Shown here: in pieces, positions 42,122 through 48,736 of the stretch
How the letters are laid out: each line of letters begins with the position of its first letter
Position numbering within the stretch: position 1 is the stretch's first letter
Source: a virus
IMG/VR virus record: IMGVR_UViG_3300023199_000083
Span: 1-62,516 of that record
DNA length: 62,516 nt
Direction: 5' to 3' (one strand)
Notes under the pieces: model-generated
The model's input: only the letters and a program-made list of their open reading frames with translations
Told to the model about the DNA's origin: nothing
Databases searched by the model: none
Translations under genes and position numbers: made by a program

Positions 42122-42442
42122 ATGGTTGACGCAGCCACGAAAAAACGAGTTACGCAACAGCACGTAGACGCGATCGCAGCAAATTCCGGCCCGGTATATG
42201 GCATCCGCTTGATTCGCAGTTTGCCGATCGGCACATCAGGAATGACGCAGGCGATGCCGGGGCGTGATGATCTTGCGAAAGTTCGTGACGTCAGCGAGAG
42301 AACGGCAGCCGGTTATGAGGTGCTGTTGAGCCACTATCGTCAGCAGCAAGATGAGGTCAAGCGATTGACGGCGTTGATACGCAATGTCATTGCAGGCCGG
42401 TGGAGCGTGACAGATCTACAGGAAGCAATCGGGGACGTGTAG
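42122..42442 (+). CDS. Cassette ORF: hypothetical helical protein
   Basis: 106 residues from ATG 42122, nine bases after attC i. TKKRVTQQHVDAIAANSGPV then ERTAAGYEVLLSHYRQQQDE, mostly helical. Function unknown. Confidence 0.55.
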   Translation: MVDAATKKRVTQQHVDAIAANSGPVYGIRLIRSLPIGTSGMTQAMPGRDDLAKVRDVSERTAAGYEVLLSHYRQQQDEVKRLTALIRNVIAGRWSVTDLQEAIGDV

Positions 42443-42607
42443 TTCTTGCGAACAAGAAGTATACAGGCGTCTGTATAAAACGGTGGATTGATATGGATAA
42501 CGACCAAGTTGACCGGGCCGATTGCTAAGGAGAAAAGGTGAACAGTAAAAAAATCTTTGACAGTTCGGGTGAGCCGGCCAGAAATTAACAATCGAAGGGA
42601 AACGAAA

Positions 42608-42838
42608 ATGACGACCGCAACGAAAATTTACCGAGGGATGATCGAGACGCCCGCATTGCCCCGACTGCGCGAAATCGCCAAGGAGTGCGGCGGCGAGGTC
42701 GAGGAGATGCGCGATTTCACGAACGTCTGGCCAAACCGCAATACCGATCCTGGTACGCGACACCGACGATTAGGCCGCACCCTGGTGGCGCAGGGCTGGG
42801 ACGGCAACGTGCTGTACGGTGTGACCTGCTGGGATTGA
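42608..42838 (+). CDS. Hypothetical small protein
   Basis: 76 residues, GAAGGGAAACG upstream of ATG. TATKIYRGMIETPALPRLRE and EMRDFTNVWPNRNTDPGTRH. A half attC-like element lies upstream near 42497-42523 but its partner is missing. Function unknown. Confidence 0.5.
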   Translation: MTTATKIYRGMIETPALPRLREIAKECGGEVEEMRDFTNVWPNRNTDPGTRHRRLGRTLVAQGWDGNVLYGVTCWD

Positions 42839-42849
42839 GGAGCCGAGAC

Positions 42850-43044
42850 GTGGCGAAGAAAAAGCGAGGACGAGGCCGGCCGGCGACGGGCAAGACACCC
42901 GTCCGCCAGTTGGGCCGGATCGACGATGAGAAGTGGAGATTGATCGTCCGCGCGGCGGAACTGTGCGGGCAGTCGATCACCGAGTTTTGTATGGAAACGC
43001 TGGTCAGACGTGCCAAGCGTGTCATCCGTGACCGTGACGGATAA
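42850..43044 (+). CDS. Ribbon-helix-helix-like protein
   Basis: 64 residues from GTG 42850. Basic start (AKKKRGRGRPATGKTPVRQL) then DDEKWRLIVRAAELCGQSIT, EFCMETLVRRAKRV, like DUF1778 or CopG/RHH DNA-binding antitoxins. No toxin partner is seen next to it; it may act as a regulator. Confidence 0.55.
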   Translation: MAKKKRGRGRPATGKTPVRQLGRIDDEKWRLIVRAAELCGQSITEFCMETLVRRAKRVIRDRDG

Positions 43045-43130
43045 CGCTTGGGATAACCGAGTGGCGACGAAAGATTTTACCAGTGGATTGACGCGGACTT
43101 CGCGGCTCCGTGTTCACCGCTTTGTTATGC
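43039..43130 (+). repeat. attC site j
   Basis: R'' GGATAAC, arms GGGATAACCGAGTGGCG and CGCGGCTCCGTGTTCACCGC, R' GTTATGC. The arms pair imperfectly in the outer part. Confidence 0.75.
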
Positions 43131-43148
43131 GGCGAATGGAGTGATCTC

Positions 43149-43385
43149 ATGACCCCGAATTGCATCCTCTTCGTGCGAGACGGGCTACTCTCGTTTCGTA
43201 GGAACACTCAGACGCTTCCGCAGGGCGCTGTGCCCCTCGAATACGATTGCACAAATCTGGCACACCGCGAGGTACGTAGAGTCGCGGAAGATTGGAACTG
43301 GGAGTGGTGTGGTAACTCCTACCCCGCACGTCTGCCGATCGCCCCCGATACATGCGAGAGGGCGGTTGGCGTCGATACCATGTAG
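43149..43385 (+). CDS. Cassette ORF: hypothetical protein
   Basis: 78 residues from ATG 43149 with GGAGTGAT upstream. TPNCILFVRDGLLSFRRNTQ then EVRRVAEDWNWEWCGNSYPA. No known domain. Confidence 0.5.
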   Translation: MTPNCILFVRDGLLSFRRNTQTLPQGAVPLEYDCTNLAHREVRRVAEDWNWEWCGNSYPARLPIAPDTCERAVGVDTM

Positions 43386-43434
43386 AGCCACATAACTAAG
43401 ATTGGATGTTCACGAAACGGATTTCGTGAAGATC

Positions 43435-43520
43435 GCATAACGTCCGCGATAACGCGGCCGAGGGAAACTATGAGCAAATCAGAAAGCGTTGACGGCTCGC
43501 GTTCATCGCCGTTGTTATGT
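43435..43520 (+). repeat. attC site k
   Basis: R'' GCATAAC, arms GCGATAACGCGGCCG and CGGCTCGCGTTCATCGC, R' GTTATGT. Loop contains GAGGGAAACT and the ATG at 43470. Confidence 0.85.
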
Positions 43521-43955
43521 GCTGATCCCACGGATTACGTCGTCACGGTGCCGATGAATTTCACCTGCGAAGACGCGCCCGGCATGAAGGGTCTCGACGC
43601 TTGGATTGCGGAAGGTGACGCAGCAGGCGATCTAAGCAGCGGCCAAGAGTGGTGGTTCACGACCTACGGTGTGTTGCCCGTATTCGTGCCTGGATGCCGC
43701 CTCTACGTCGTGTGCGAGGATCGGTTGCGAGGTTACGCACCAATCACGCGGATCATGTTCGACGAGTCGCGTGTGAAATATGGCAAGGCCCCGCTGGCGT
43801 TCGTCCGTGAAGGTGGGGCCGTGGCCGTGACGATCGGCGAGAAGATTACCGGATTTCGGGGCTACCGTCGCCGATGGTGGGACCGTGCCGACGAGATACC
43901 GTTTCCCGATTGGAAAACGGCAGACCGAAGAAACCGTGCCCGTGGTGGCACATAA
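43470..43955 (+). CDS. Cassette ORF starting in attC loop
   Basis: 161 residues from ATG 43470. After the attC-encoded SKSESVDGSRSSPLLCADP comes a beta-rich protein (YVVTVPMNFTCEDAPGMKG; VLPVFVPGCRLYVVCEDRLR; GYAPITRIMFDESR; AVAVTIGEKITGFRGYRRRW). Resembles proteins that bind small ligands or nucleic acids, but the family is not recognised. Confidence 0.6.
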   Translation: MSKSESVDGSRSSPLLCADPTDYVVTVPMNFTCEDAPGMKGLDAWIAEGDAAGDLSSGQEWWFTTYGVLPVFVPGCRLYVVCEDRLRGYAPITRIMFDESRVKYGKAPLAFVREGGAVAVTIGEKITGFRGYRRRWWDRADEIPFPDWKTADRRNRARGGT

Positions 43956-44040
43956 CGCTTGTGATATTTCGTTGCGAGCGAACGATTAACCATTGAGAGA
44001 AAACATGAACGAGCAATCGAAATCATCACATTGTTCTACG
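43949..44040 (+). repeat. attC site l
   Basis: R'' CACATAAC, arms TGTGATATTTCGTTGCGAG and GAGCAATCGAAATCATCACA, R' GTTCTAC; loop holds GAGAGAAAAC and the ATG at 44005. Confidence 0.85.
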
Positions 44041-44229
44041 TCCCTTGCCGACGCAATGGAGACGGTGGAACTGTGGGTAGATTTATGGGCCGACGATCAG
44101 GCAGAAATCGAGGAAGTGTCACCATGCGACATTGAGGAACGTAAGGTCATTGCGGCAGTGCATGTCGTGTTGAACGCGATCAAGTCAAAGGGGGCCGTCC
44201 CCGATGTGGGTGATGGCTACCGGTTGTGA
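44005..44229 (+). CDS. Cassette ORF starting in attC loop, with 52-bp repeat
   Basis: 74 residues from ATG 44005. The segment WADDQAEIEEVSPCDIEERK is encoded by the second copy of the 52-bp repeat; the relic at 38187-38238 encodes the same residues. Acidic and helical. Function unknown. Confidence 0.5.
   Translation: MNEQSKSSHCSTSLADAMETVELWVDLWADDQAEIEEVSPCDIEERKVIAAVHVVLNAIKSKGAVPDVGDGYRL
44091..44142. repeat. 52-bp repeat, copy 2
   Basis: Identical to 38187-38238; here it is part of a full ORF. Confidence 0.9.
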
Positions 44230-44298
44230 TCTCACAAAGTTGCCGAGTCGTATTGGGACGGCCAATCGTGGCGAGAACTAACGCGACACAATCCAGCG

Positions 44299-44349
44299 GT
44301 ATAACGACTGAGATTCGGCTCGGCAGGAAGCCGAGAATCTTTGTTAACC
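44299..44349 (+). repeat. attC site m (short) or terminator
   Basis: R'' GTATAAC, short arms AGATTCGGCT and AGCCGAGAATCT, R' GTTAACC, which is also the -35 of the following promoter. The hairpin followed by TTTGTT could equally serve as a terminator for the array. Confidence 0.5.
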
Positions 44350-44371
44350 GCACCTGCCCAGCGGTTATATT
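44344..44371 (+). promoter_or_regulatory. Promoter with duplicated leader
   Basis: TTAACC at 44344-44349, 16 bp, TATATT at 44366-44371, leader matching that at 38357-38380, ribosome site AAGGGGAAACC before ATG 44409. Confidence 0.7.
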
Positions 44372-44408
44372 AGGGCAGACAACAACACCATTTTTTAAAG
44401 GGGAAACC

Positions 44409-45044
44409 ATGAAGACGAGTAAGACAGTTCAGAAAATCTACCAATCAGCACGCGAGAGCCGAGACGATAGCGGCCGGGCATGGCTGGCAACAAAGGACGT
44501 GGCCGCATTGATCCGGCACCGGCTCCGGGTGGCGTTCCCGGGCGTCAAATTCTCAGTCCGGGCCAAAGTCTACAGCGGCGGCTCTTCGGTCCATATCTAC
44601 TGGTCCGATGGCCCGGTCGATTTCGAGGTCGAGCAAGTCGCGAACGCCTATTCATTCGGCGGGTTCGATGGCATGATCGATCTGAAATATCACAATGACA
44701 ATTGGCTGCTTCCCGACGGATCGATGGATCCGGCCTGGTCGCCGGGTACCGAAAGAAGCGGCGGGTCCTATCCCAACTATGCCACCGACTGCCCCGCACC
44801 GGGCGCCGTTATGGTGAGCGGCGGTCCGGATCACGTTTTCGCCTATCGTCGGATCAGCGAGCAGCACAAGCAGCGACTGATGGTCGAGGCCGGGCGCCGC
44901 TACGGATTCGATCACAACGAGTATTCGGACGAATCGCGGGACTTCGTTCCGGGCATGAACGCCTCGGCATGGATGCTGGCAGTCAAACTTGAAGCGCAGA
45001 CACGACGGGAAGAGCTGGAGAAAAACGAACAGGCGACCGCCTAA
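44409..45044 (+). CDS. LPD29-like protein
   Basis: 211 residues. WLATKDVAALIRHRLRVAFP, GVKFSVRAKVYSGGSSVHIY and SFGGFDGMIDLKYH match the large-polyvalent-protein-associated domain 29 (LPD29) found in phage and plasmid proteins; biochemical role is unknown. Well expressed judging by its promoter and strong ribosome site. First non-cassette gene after the array. Confidence 0.72.
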   Translation: MKTSKTVQKIYQSARESRDDSGRAWLATKDVAALIRHRLRVAFPGVKFSVRAKVYSGGSSVHIYWSDGPVDFEVEQVANAYSFGGFDGMIDLKYHNDNWLLPDGSMDPAWSPGTERSGGSYPNYATDCPAPGAVMVSGGPDHVFAYRRISEQHKQRLMVEAGRRYGFDHNEYSDESRDFVPGMNASAWMLAVKLEAQTRREELEKNEQATA

Positions 45045-45131
45045 GCAGTATTTCCCTGCCCGCTCCGGGCCGTTGTGGTGTCGGCATTCCAAACCGGGGC
45101 GGGTTCTTTTTACAATAGCGAAACGGTAACG

Positions 45132-45539
45132 ATGAGCAACACAAGCGAACTTGGTACGCGACCCCGCAGCTACGAGGAAGGCAAAAAGTTAAGGGCGGAG
45201 AACATCCGCACGACATTTCCTCACGCAGTTGCGTGGATCCACAAGCACATGCTTCAAGGCGACCGTGCTGGCAAGTTTGACTGGTCGCTGGTGCTCGCTG
45301 ACGATTCGCGCCATGGGGCAATCGTCGATCTCGGCTACATTGCGACGGACGATTTCGAACAGCTGGCAATCGTGCGGGAGCTGTTCGTCGGCTGTCGTGC
45401 GATACGACGGGGAGATGGGCGCACGTGCCACTACACCGTCGAGGACCCGTCAGACACCGGCGTATTGTTTCGCTGGCACGTGTACGCACAGCCCCGCCTA
45501 CAATCGATGGATGAAACGGACACGGTAACGATAGTATAG
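45132..45539 (+). CDS. Hypothetical early protein
   Basis: 135 residues from ATG 45132. PRSYEEGKKLRAENIRTTFP, LVLADDSRHGAIVDLGYIAT and TCHYTVEDPSDTGVLFRWHV. Alpha/beta, no recognised domain. Confidence 0.55.
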   Translation: MSNTSELGTRPRSYEEGKKLRAENIRTTFPHAVAWIHKHMLQGDRAGKFDWSLVLADDSRHGAIVDLGYIATDDFEQLAIVRELFVGCRAIRRGDGRTCHYTVEDPSDTGVLFRWHVYAQPRLQSMDETDTVTIV

Positions 45540-45547
45540 AGGGAGCG

Positions 45548-45601
45548 ATGGGCCAGCATAAATACCACAGCGGCGTTCGTCGGCAGCAGGTGGACCTATG
45601 A
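45548..45601 (+). CDS. 17-residue peptide
   Basis: GGGAGCG precedes ATG; the ORF ends in ATGA overlap with the next gene, so it may be a translated leader peptide. Confidence 0.35.
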   Translation: MGQHKYHSGVRRQQVDL

Positions 45602-45858
45602 GAACCACCGCCGCATACCTTCACGGCCGGTTACGAGCCGGGCACGTCGTCCGAATACGGCTCCGGGACGGGCTTCAAGTCCGCTTCTCTCCCGAGTCCG
45701 CACGCAATCACCCGTTCCGGGACAACCTGGACGGGTGCTTGTATTGCAAGGTGCTCGGCCGCTGGGTCAAAATAGCAGAGTCGCGGCAGATGCTGGCGAC
45801 CGTGGACGATGGCGAGGGGGACGTTAGCAGATTTTGGAAACGAGGAAATGAACAATGA
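45598..45858 (+). CDS. Hypothetical protein
   Basis: 86 residues: AAYLHGRLRAGHVVRIRLRD then CLYCKVLGRWVKIAESRQML. Beta-rich; no family seen. Overlaps the next start (ATGA). Confidence 0.5.
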   Translation: MRTTAAYLHGRLRAGHVVRIRLRDGLQVRFSPESARNHPFRDNLDGCLYCKVLGRWVKIAESRQMLATVDDGEGDVSRFWKRGNEQ

Positions 45859-46223
45859 ACACCTGTTACCGATACTCGGCCGGGATCGCCTACGGAATCG
45901 CGTTTCTGTCCTCGCCAGCCAACGGAGTCGAAATACACGTCGAGTCCGAACAGATCGCCGACATGAGGCGGATTCTGGGCCGGTACGAACTTCCGGACGA
46001 TCTTTACCTTGCCATGATGGCCGACATCGACGCGATGGAGGATCGGATACACGCCGCGGATAACGACCCGGACTTCAAGAACCGCCGAATCGCGGAGATC
46101 GACCGGTCTATTTCCGCGCTCGGCCCGGCTCGGTACACTGCACAAGAGCTGTGGTTGATGCTGGTCTTTGGCGCGGTTGCTGTTGGGTCGCTGGTTCTTG
46201 CTGCTGTGAGATGGGGGATATAA
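45855..46223 (+). CDS. Protein with C-terminal membrane helix
   Basis: 122 residues. Soluble N-terminus (QIADMRRILGRYELPDDLYL) and a membrane helix WLMLVFGAVAVGSLVLAAVR at the end. Tail-anchored topology. Function unknown. Confidence 0.55.
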   Translation: MNTCYRYSAGIAYGIAFLSSPANGVEIHVESEQIADMRRILGRYELPDDLYLAMMADIDAMEDRIHAADNDPDFKNRRIAEIDRSISALGPARYTAQELWLMLVFGAVAVGSLVLAAVRWGI

Positions 46224-46252
46224 ACGTGTCGATAAATGAAAGGAAAACGGAC

Positions 46253-46510
46253 ATGGCGGAAAAACGTGTCGATTCGGCGGACATGATTGCAACTGTTTCG
46301 ACCGGCGAACCGTCAACGCTCGGTACTTACAGGCGCATTGCGGCACAGCTGACCGGCGAAGATTCGGCAGCAACCAAGATGCTGGACGACAAGATACAGG
46401 ACCTGGGCGAGGACGAGAAGGTAATCGCGCCCGAATCTCAAATGATGATGCTGATCGTGCACATGGGCCTCGCCGAGAAACTGGAAGCGCCTACCGATGA
46501 CAAGGAATAG
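46253..46510 (+). CDS. Hypothetical helical protein
   Basis: 85 residues from ATG 46253. VDSADMIATVSTGEPSTLGT, AATKMLDDKIQDLGEDEKVI and PESQMMMLIVHMG. Function unknown; next to the resolvase gene. Confidence 0.5.
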   Translation: MAEKRVDSADMIATVSTGEPSTLGTYRRIAAQLTGEDSAATKMLDDKIQDLGEDEKVIAPESQMMMLIVHMGLAEKLEAPTDDKE

Positions 46511-46515
46511 CCACA

Positions 46516-47067
46516 ATGACACCGGCAACCCTCGGCGGAAAAGACTTTGAATCACTGATACGAATCGAGGGCGATCGGCTCCACAAGCGACGGCTCGCCA
46601 TGCTGACTCGGTACGGCACGCAGACCGTCTATCCAAGCGGAGAGCCGAGGCAGATCAAAAGCCTGCCGGACTTCGAGTTGACCTTGCCGGACTCGCGCCA
46701 GGTAGTGTTCGATGCCAAGGTGGAATCCGGCCCGTCCTTCTCGATGTCCAAGTACCGAGAGGGGGGCAGCAAACACCACCAGCTTAGATACATGCTTGAG
46801 AAAAGCGACTATTTGGTCCCGTGCGGTTTCCTGATCCACTTCAATCAGCGGAACCTAAAGACACGACCGGAACCAGCCGCTACAATTTGGGTGCCGGTGT
46901 CGATGGACGTTCCGTTTTGGGGGCAGTTCGCGGCGGGGGAGACCAGTACGCTGCGGAGATCGGTGGCGGCAGAGATAGGGCAAGCCGTGGAGTGGGCCGT
47001 ACCCAATCGGTGCCGGGCGGTGCGACCGGACTTGCTAATGATGGCTGACCGTGCTTTGAGTGGATAA
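46516..47067 (+). CDS. RecU-like Holliday junction resolvase
   Basis: 183 residues. LPDFELTLPDSRQVVFDAKV has the catalytic Asp and D-A-K, and KHHQLRYMLEKSDYLVPCGF with LIHF matches RecU family motifs. Known family: cleaves four-way junctions, here probably resolving replication or packaging intermediates. Confidence 0.72.
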   Translation: MTPATLGGKDFESLIRIEGDRLHKRRLAMLTRYGTQTVYPSGEPRQIKSLPDFELTLPDSRQVVFDAKVESGPSFSMSKYREGGSKHHQLRYMLEKSDYLVPCGFLIHFNQRNLKTRPEPAATIWVPVSMDVPFWGQFAAGETSTLRRSVAAEIGQAVEWAVPNRCRAVRPDLLMMADRALSG

Positions 47068-47415
47068 ATGCTTAGAGATTCGCACTTTGTCGGCTGTCGC
47101 GACCTGCCAGACGACATGGCCGAGTGCCTAGATAAGCCGTGGAACTTTGTCGGGGTGGTTAAATATAGCTGCCGAGTGTTCTCGTACCAGTGTACTAAGT
47201 GCTTTGTCCAGCCGTGCTTCTTCTACACACCGGAATCTATAGGCCAGCCCCTTAATGATATCGTCACTCTCGATTGCAGACGATTCGTAACCGACGACAA
47301 AATCGAAGTCATGGTATATTTCGGGACATGCAATGAGTGCGGGTCAGTTTACTGGGCAAGGTCCGGGCCTCCGTTCCGCAGAGCCAAAGCCTATCGCGGA
47401 GAACCTGTGGGGTAA
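47068..47415 (+). CDS. Zinc-ribbon protein
   Basis: 115 residues. CTKCFVQPCFFYTPES and CNECGSVYWARSGPP supply two CxxC pairs. Beta-rich. Function unknown; directly follows the resolvase gene. Confidence 0.55.
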   Translation: MLRDSHFVGCRDLPDDMAECLDKPWNFVGVVKYSCRVFSYQCTKCFVQPCFFYTPESIGQPLNDIVTLDCRRFVTDDKIEVMVYFGTCNECGSVYWARSGPPFRRAKAYRGEPVG

Positions 47416-47421
47416 AACGAC

Positions 47422-47721
47422 ATGCCGACCAGGTGGGAAGAGTGCGAGCCGATACGAGTGGGCGACCGAGTATCGACCACCACACTGGGACAAGTGAAAA
47501 TGGCCGCCATCGAACACGGAGAGGAACCACCGACCTGGACCGTGGAGGCCGTGCGTAAGCAAGGAAGGCGGACCCAGTACTATTTCGGCGGACAGTGGCA
47601 CGGCGCGGCCCACGTCTATTTCGTGCCCGATGCCGAGCATATCAGCCGGGAAACGGCGAAGTTTCGCAGTCGGTGGCTGGAACTGAAGCGGAAGGGCCTG
47701 ATCCGGGAAGAAGGACATTGA
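47422..47721 (+). CDS. Hypothetical protein
   Basis: 99 residues: PIRVGDRVSTTTLGQVKMAA then WTVEAVRKQGRRTQYYFGGQ. A small beta barrel of SH3-like type is plausible (inference). Its end overlaps the convergent gene by 80 bp. Confidence 0.5.
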   Translation: MPTRWEECEPIRVGDRVSTTTLGQVKMAAIEHGEEPPTWTVEAVRKQGRRTQYYFGGQWHGAAHVYFVPDAEHISRETAKFRSRWLELKRKGLIREEGH

Positions 47722-48094
47722 GCCGATCCTGAAGCTCTACCAGTTCCTCCGCAATCTCGGCCGCCAACTCGCCATCGAGCAGGCTTCGGGCCATCTTCTG
47801 ACTTGTAGCGCGGCGATCTATCGTCTCCGACAGCACGCGACGCTGAAGAGACCGGAGCGCCGACTCCAAAAAGCCCTGGGAGTCGTCTTGCTCCAGACCC
47901 AGTGCAGACTTGGCCGACCGAACATTGCCCACCGACCGTGGCAATTCGTCTTTGAGAATCTTATACGCTGGCCGCAGAGCTGGAGGCTCACGGTTGGAGT
48001 CGATCAGAGACAAAGCCTCGTCAAACTCACCCCGCCGAGCCAGAGCGGCCCCAACCAACATCGCCGACAACAGCTCCCGATTGCTCGCACTCAT
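47642..48094 (-). CDS. Hypothetical helical protein
   Basis: 150 residues from ATG 48094 (GGGGG upstream). SASNRELLSAMLVGAALARR and LLDGELAAEIAEELVELQDR; rich in Glu/Leu. The long upstream extension to 48277 has no start signal. Function unknown. Confidence 0.5.
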   Translation of the reverse strand: MSASNRELLSAMLVGAALARRGEFDEALSLIDSNREPPALRPAYKILKDELPRSVGNVRSAKSALGLEQDDSQGFLESALRSLQRRVLSETIDRRATSQKMARSLLDGELAAEIAEELVELQDRLNVLLPGSGPSASVPATDCETSPFPG

Positions 48095-48412
48095 CAAAAT
48101 CCCCCGTGTAAAACGCGCCACCAAATAGCCCACACTACCCAAACAACACTGTCCGAATGTCTGGTTTGCTCTTCGGCTCAGACCGGAGCGCAGCAACCCC
48201 CTCCGAAAAGGGGATTGCGCGATAGCATACAAAAAAGGCTTGCTCTTTCGGACGAGCCGTCGCTTTGCCGTGGTCACTGTGTTTTTTATTCGGTGCGTAC
48301 CACGTTCACCCTACACCGCCGACTAGACTGGATTTATTGCCAGCCACGCGCCCCGTACGTTGTCGCCTGACGCTATGCCGGTATCGACCCGGTTAACTAC
48401 GCTGCGGACCGA
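48095..48412. other. Non-coding stretch between helicase operon and next gene
   Basis: 318 bp. Contains a terminator at 48230-48259 and a C/G hairpin at 48195-48215. No gene seen. Confidence 0.5.
48230..48259 (-). terminator. Terminator of ParB-helicase operon
   Basis: On the - strand GGCTC, loop, GAGC AA GCC, then six T. Confidence 0.6.
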
Positions 48413-48736
48413 TCAGCTCCCCTGCTGCTGGCCTTCTGGCCGCTCGGGCGGGCAGGGTGCCGCCTGATGAGTTGTTGGATCGGCGACTGTATCACATCCG
48501 TCGCCACTGTGCACTATCCCAACGGATAGTTTTTGTTTCATTTCCACAAAAACTTTTCTGGCTTTTTCGAGAAACGCTTCATCGTTCGCGTATTCCCACC
48601 CATCGGCCTTGTCATCGCGCAGCGCCTGGGCCAGAATGTCGATCCACTCATTGGACCGAGCCGACTGCATTTTATCGAGCAAGAACTGTTGCAGTTCTTC
48701 GTCAGTTGGGTCGTGGCTTTCCGGCTTGTCAATCAT
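48413..48736 (-). CDS. Hypothetical acidic protein after helicase
   Basis: 107 residues from ATG 48736, coupled to the helicase stop by TAATG. DPTDEELQQFLLDKMQSARS then EKARKVFVEMKQKLSVG, helical. Function unknown; co-transcribed with the helicase. Confidence 0.5.
   Translation of the reverse strand: MIDKPESHDPTDEELQQFLLDKMQSARSNEWIDILAQALRDDKADGWEYANDEAFLEKARKVFVEMKQKLSVGIVHSGDGCDTVADPTTHQAAPCPPERPEGQQQGS

Noticed and set aside
42495-42600. Additional attC near 42.5 kb
   Set aside because: R''/L'' half (GGATAACGACCAAGTTGACC) is present but no matching L'/R' follows.
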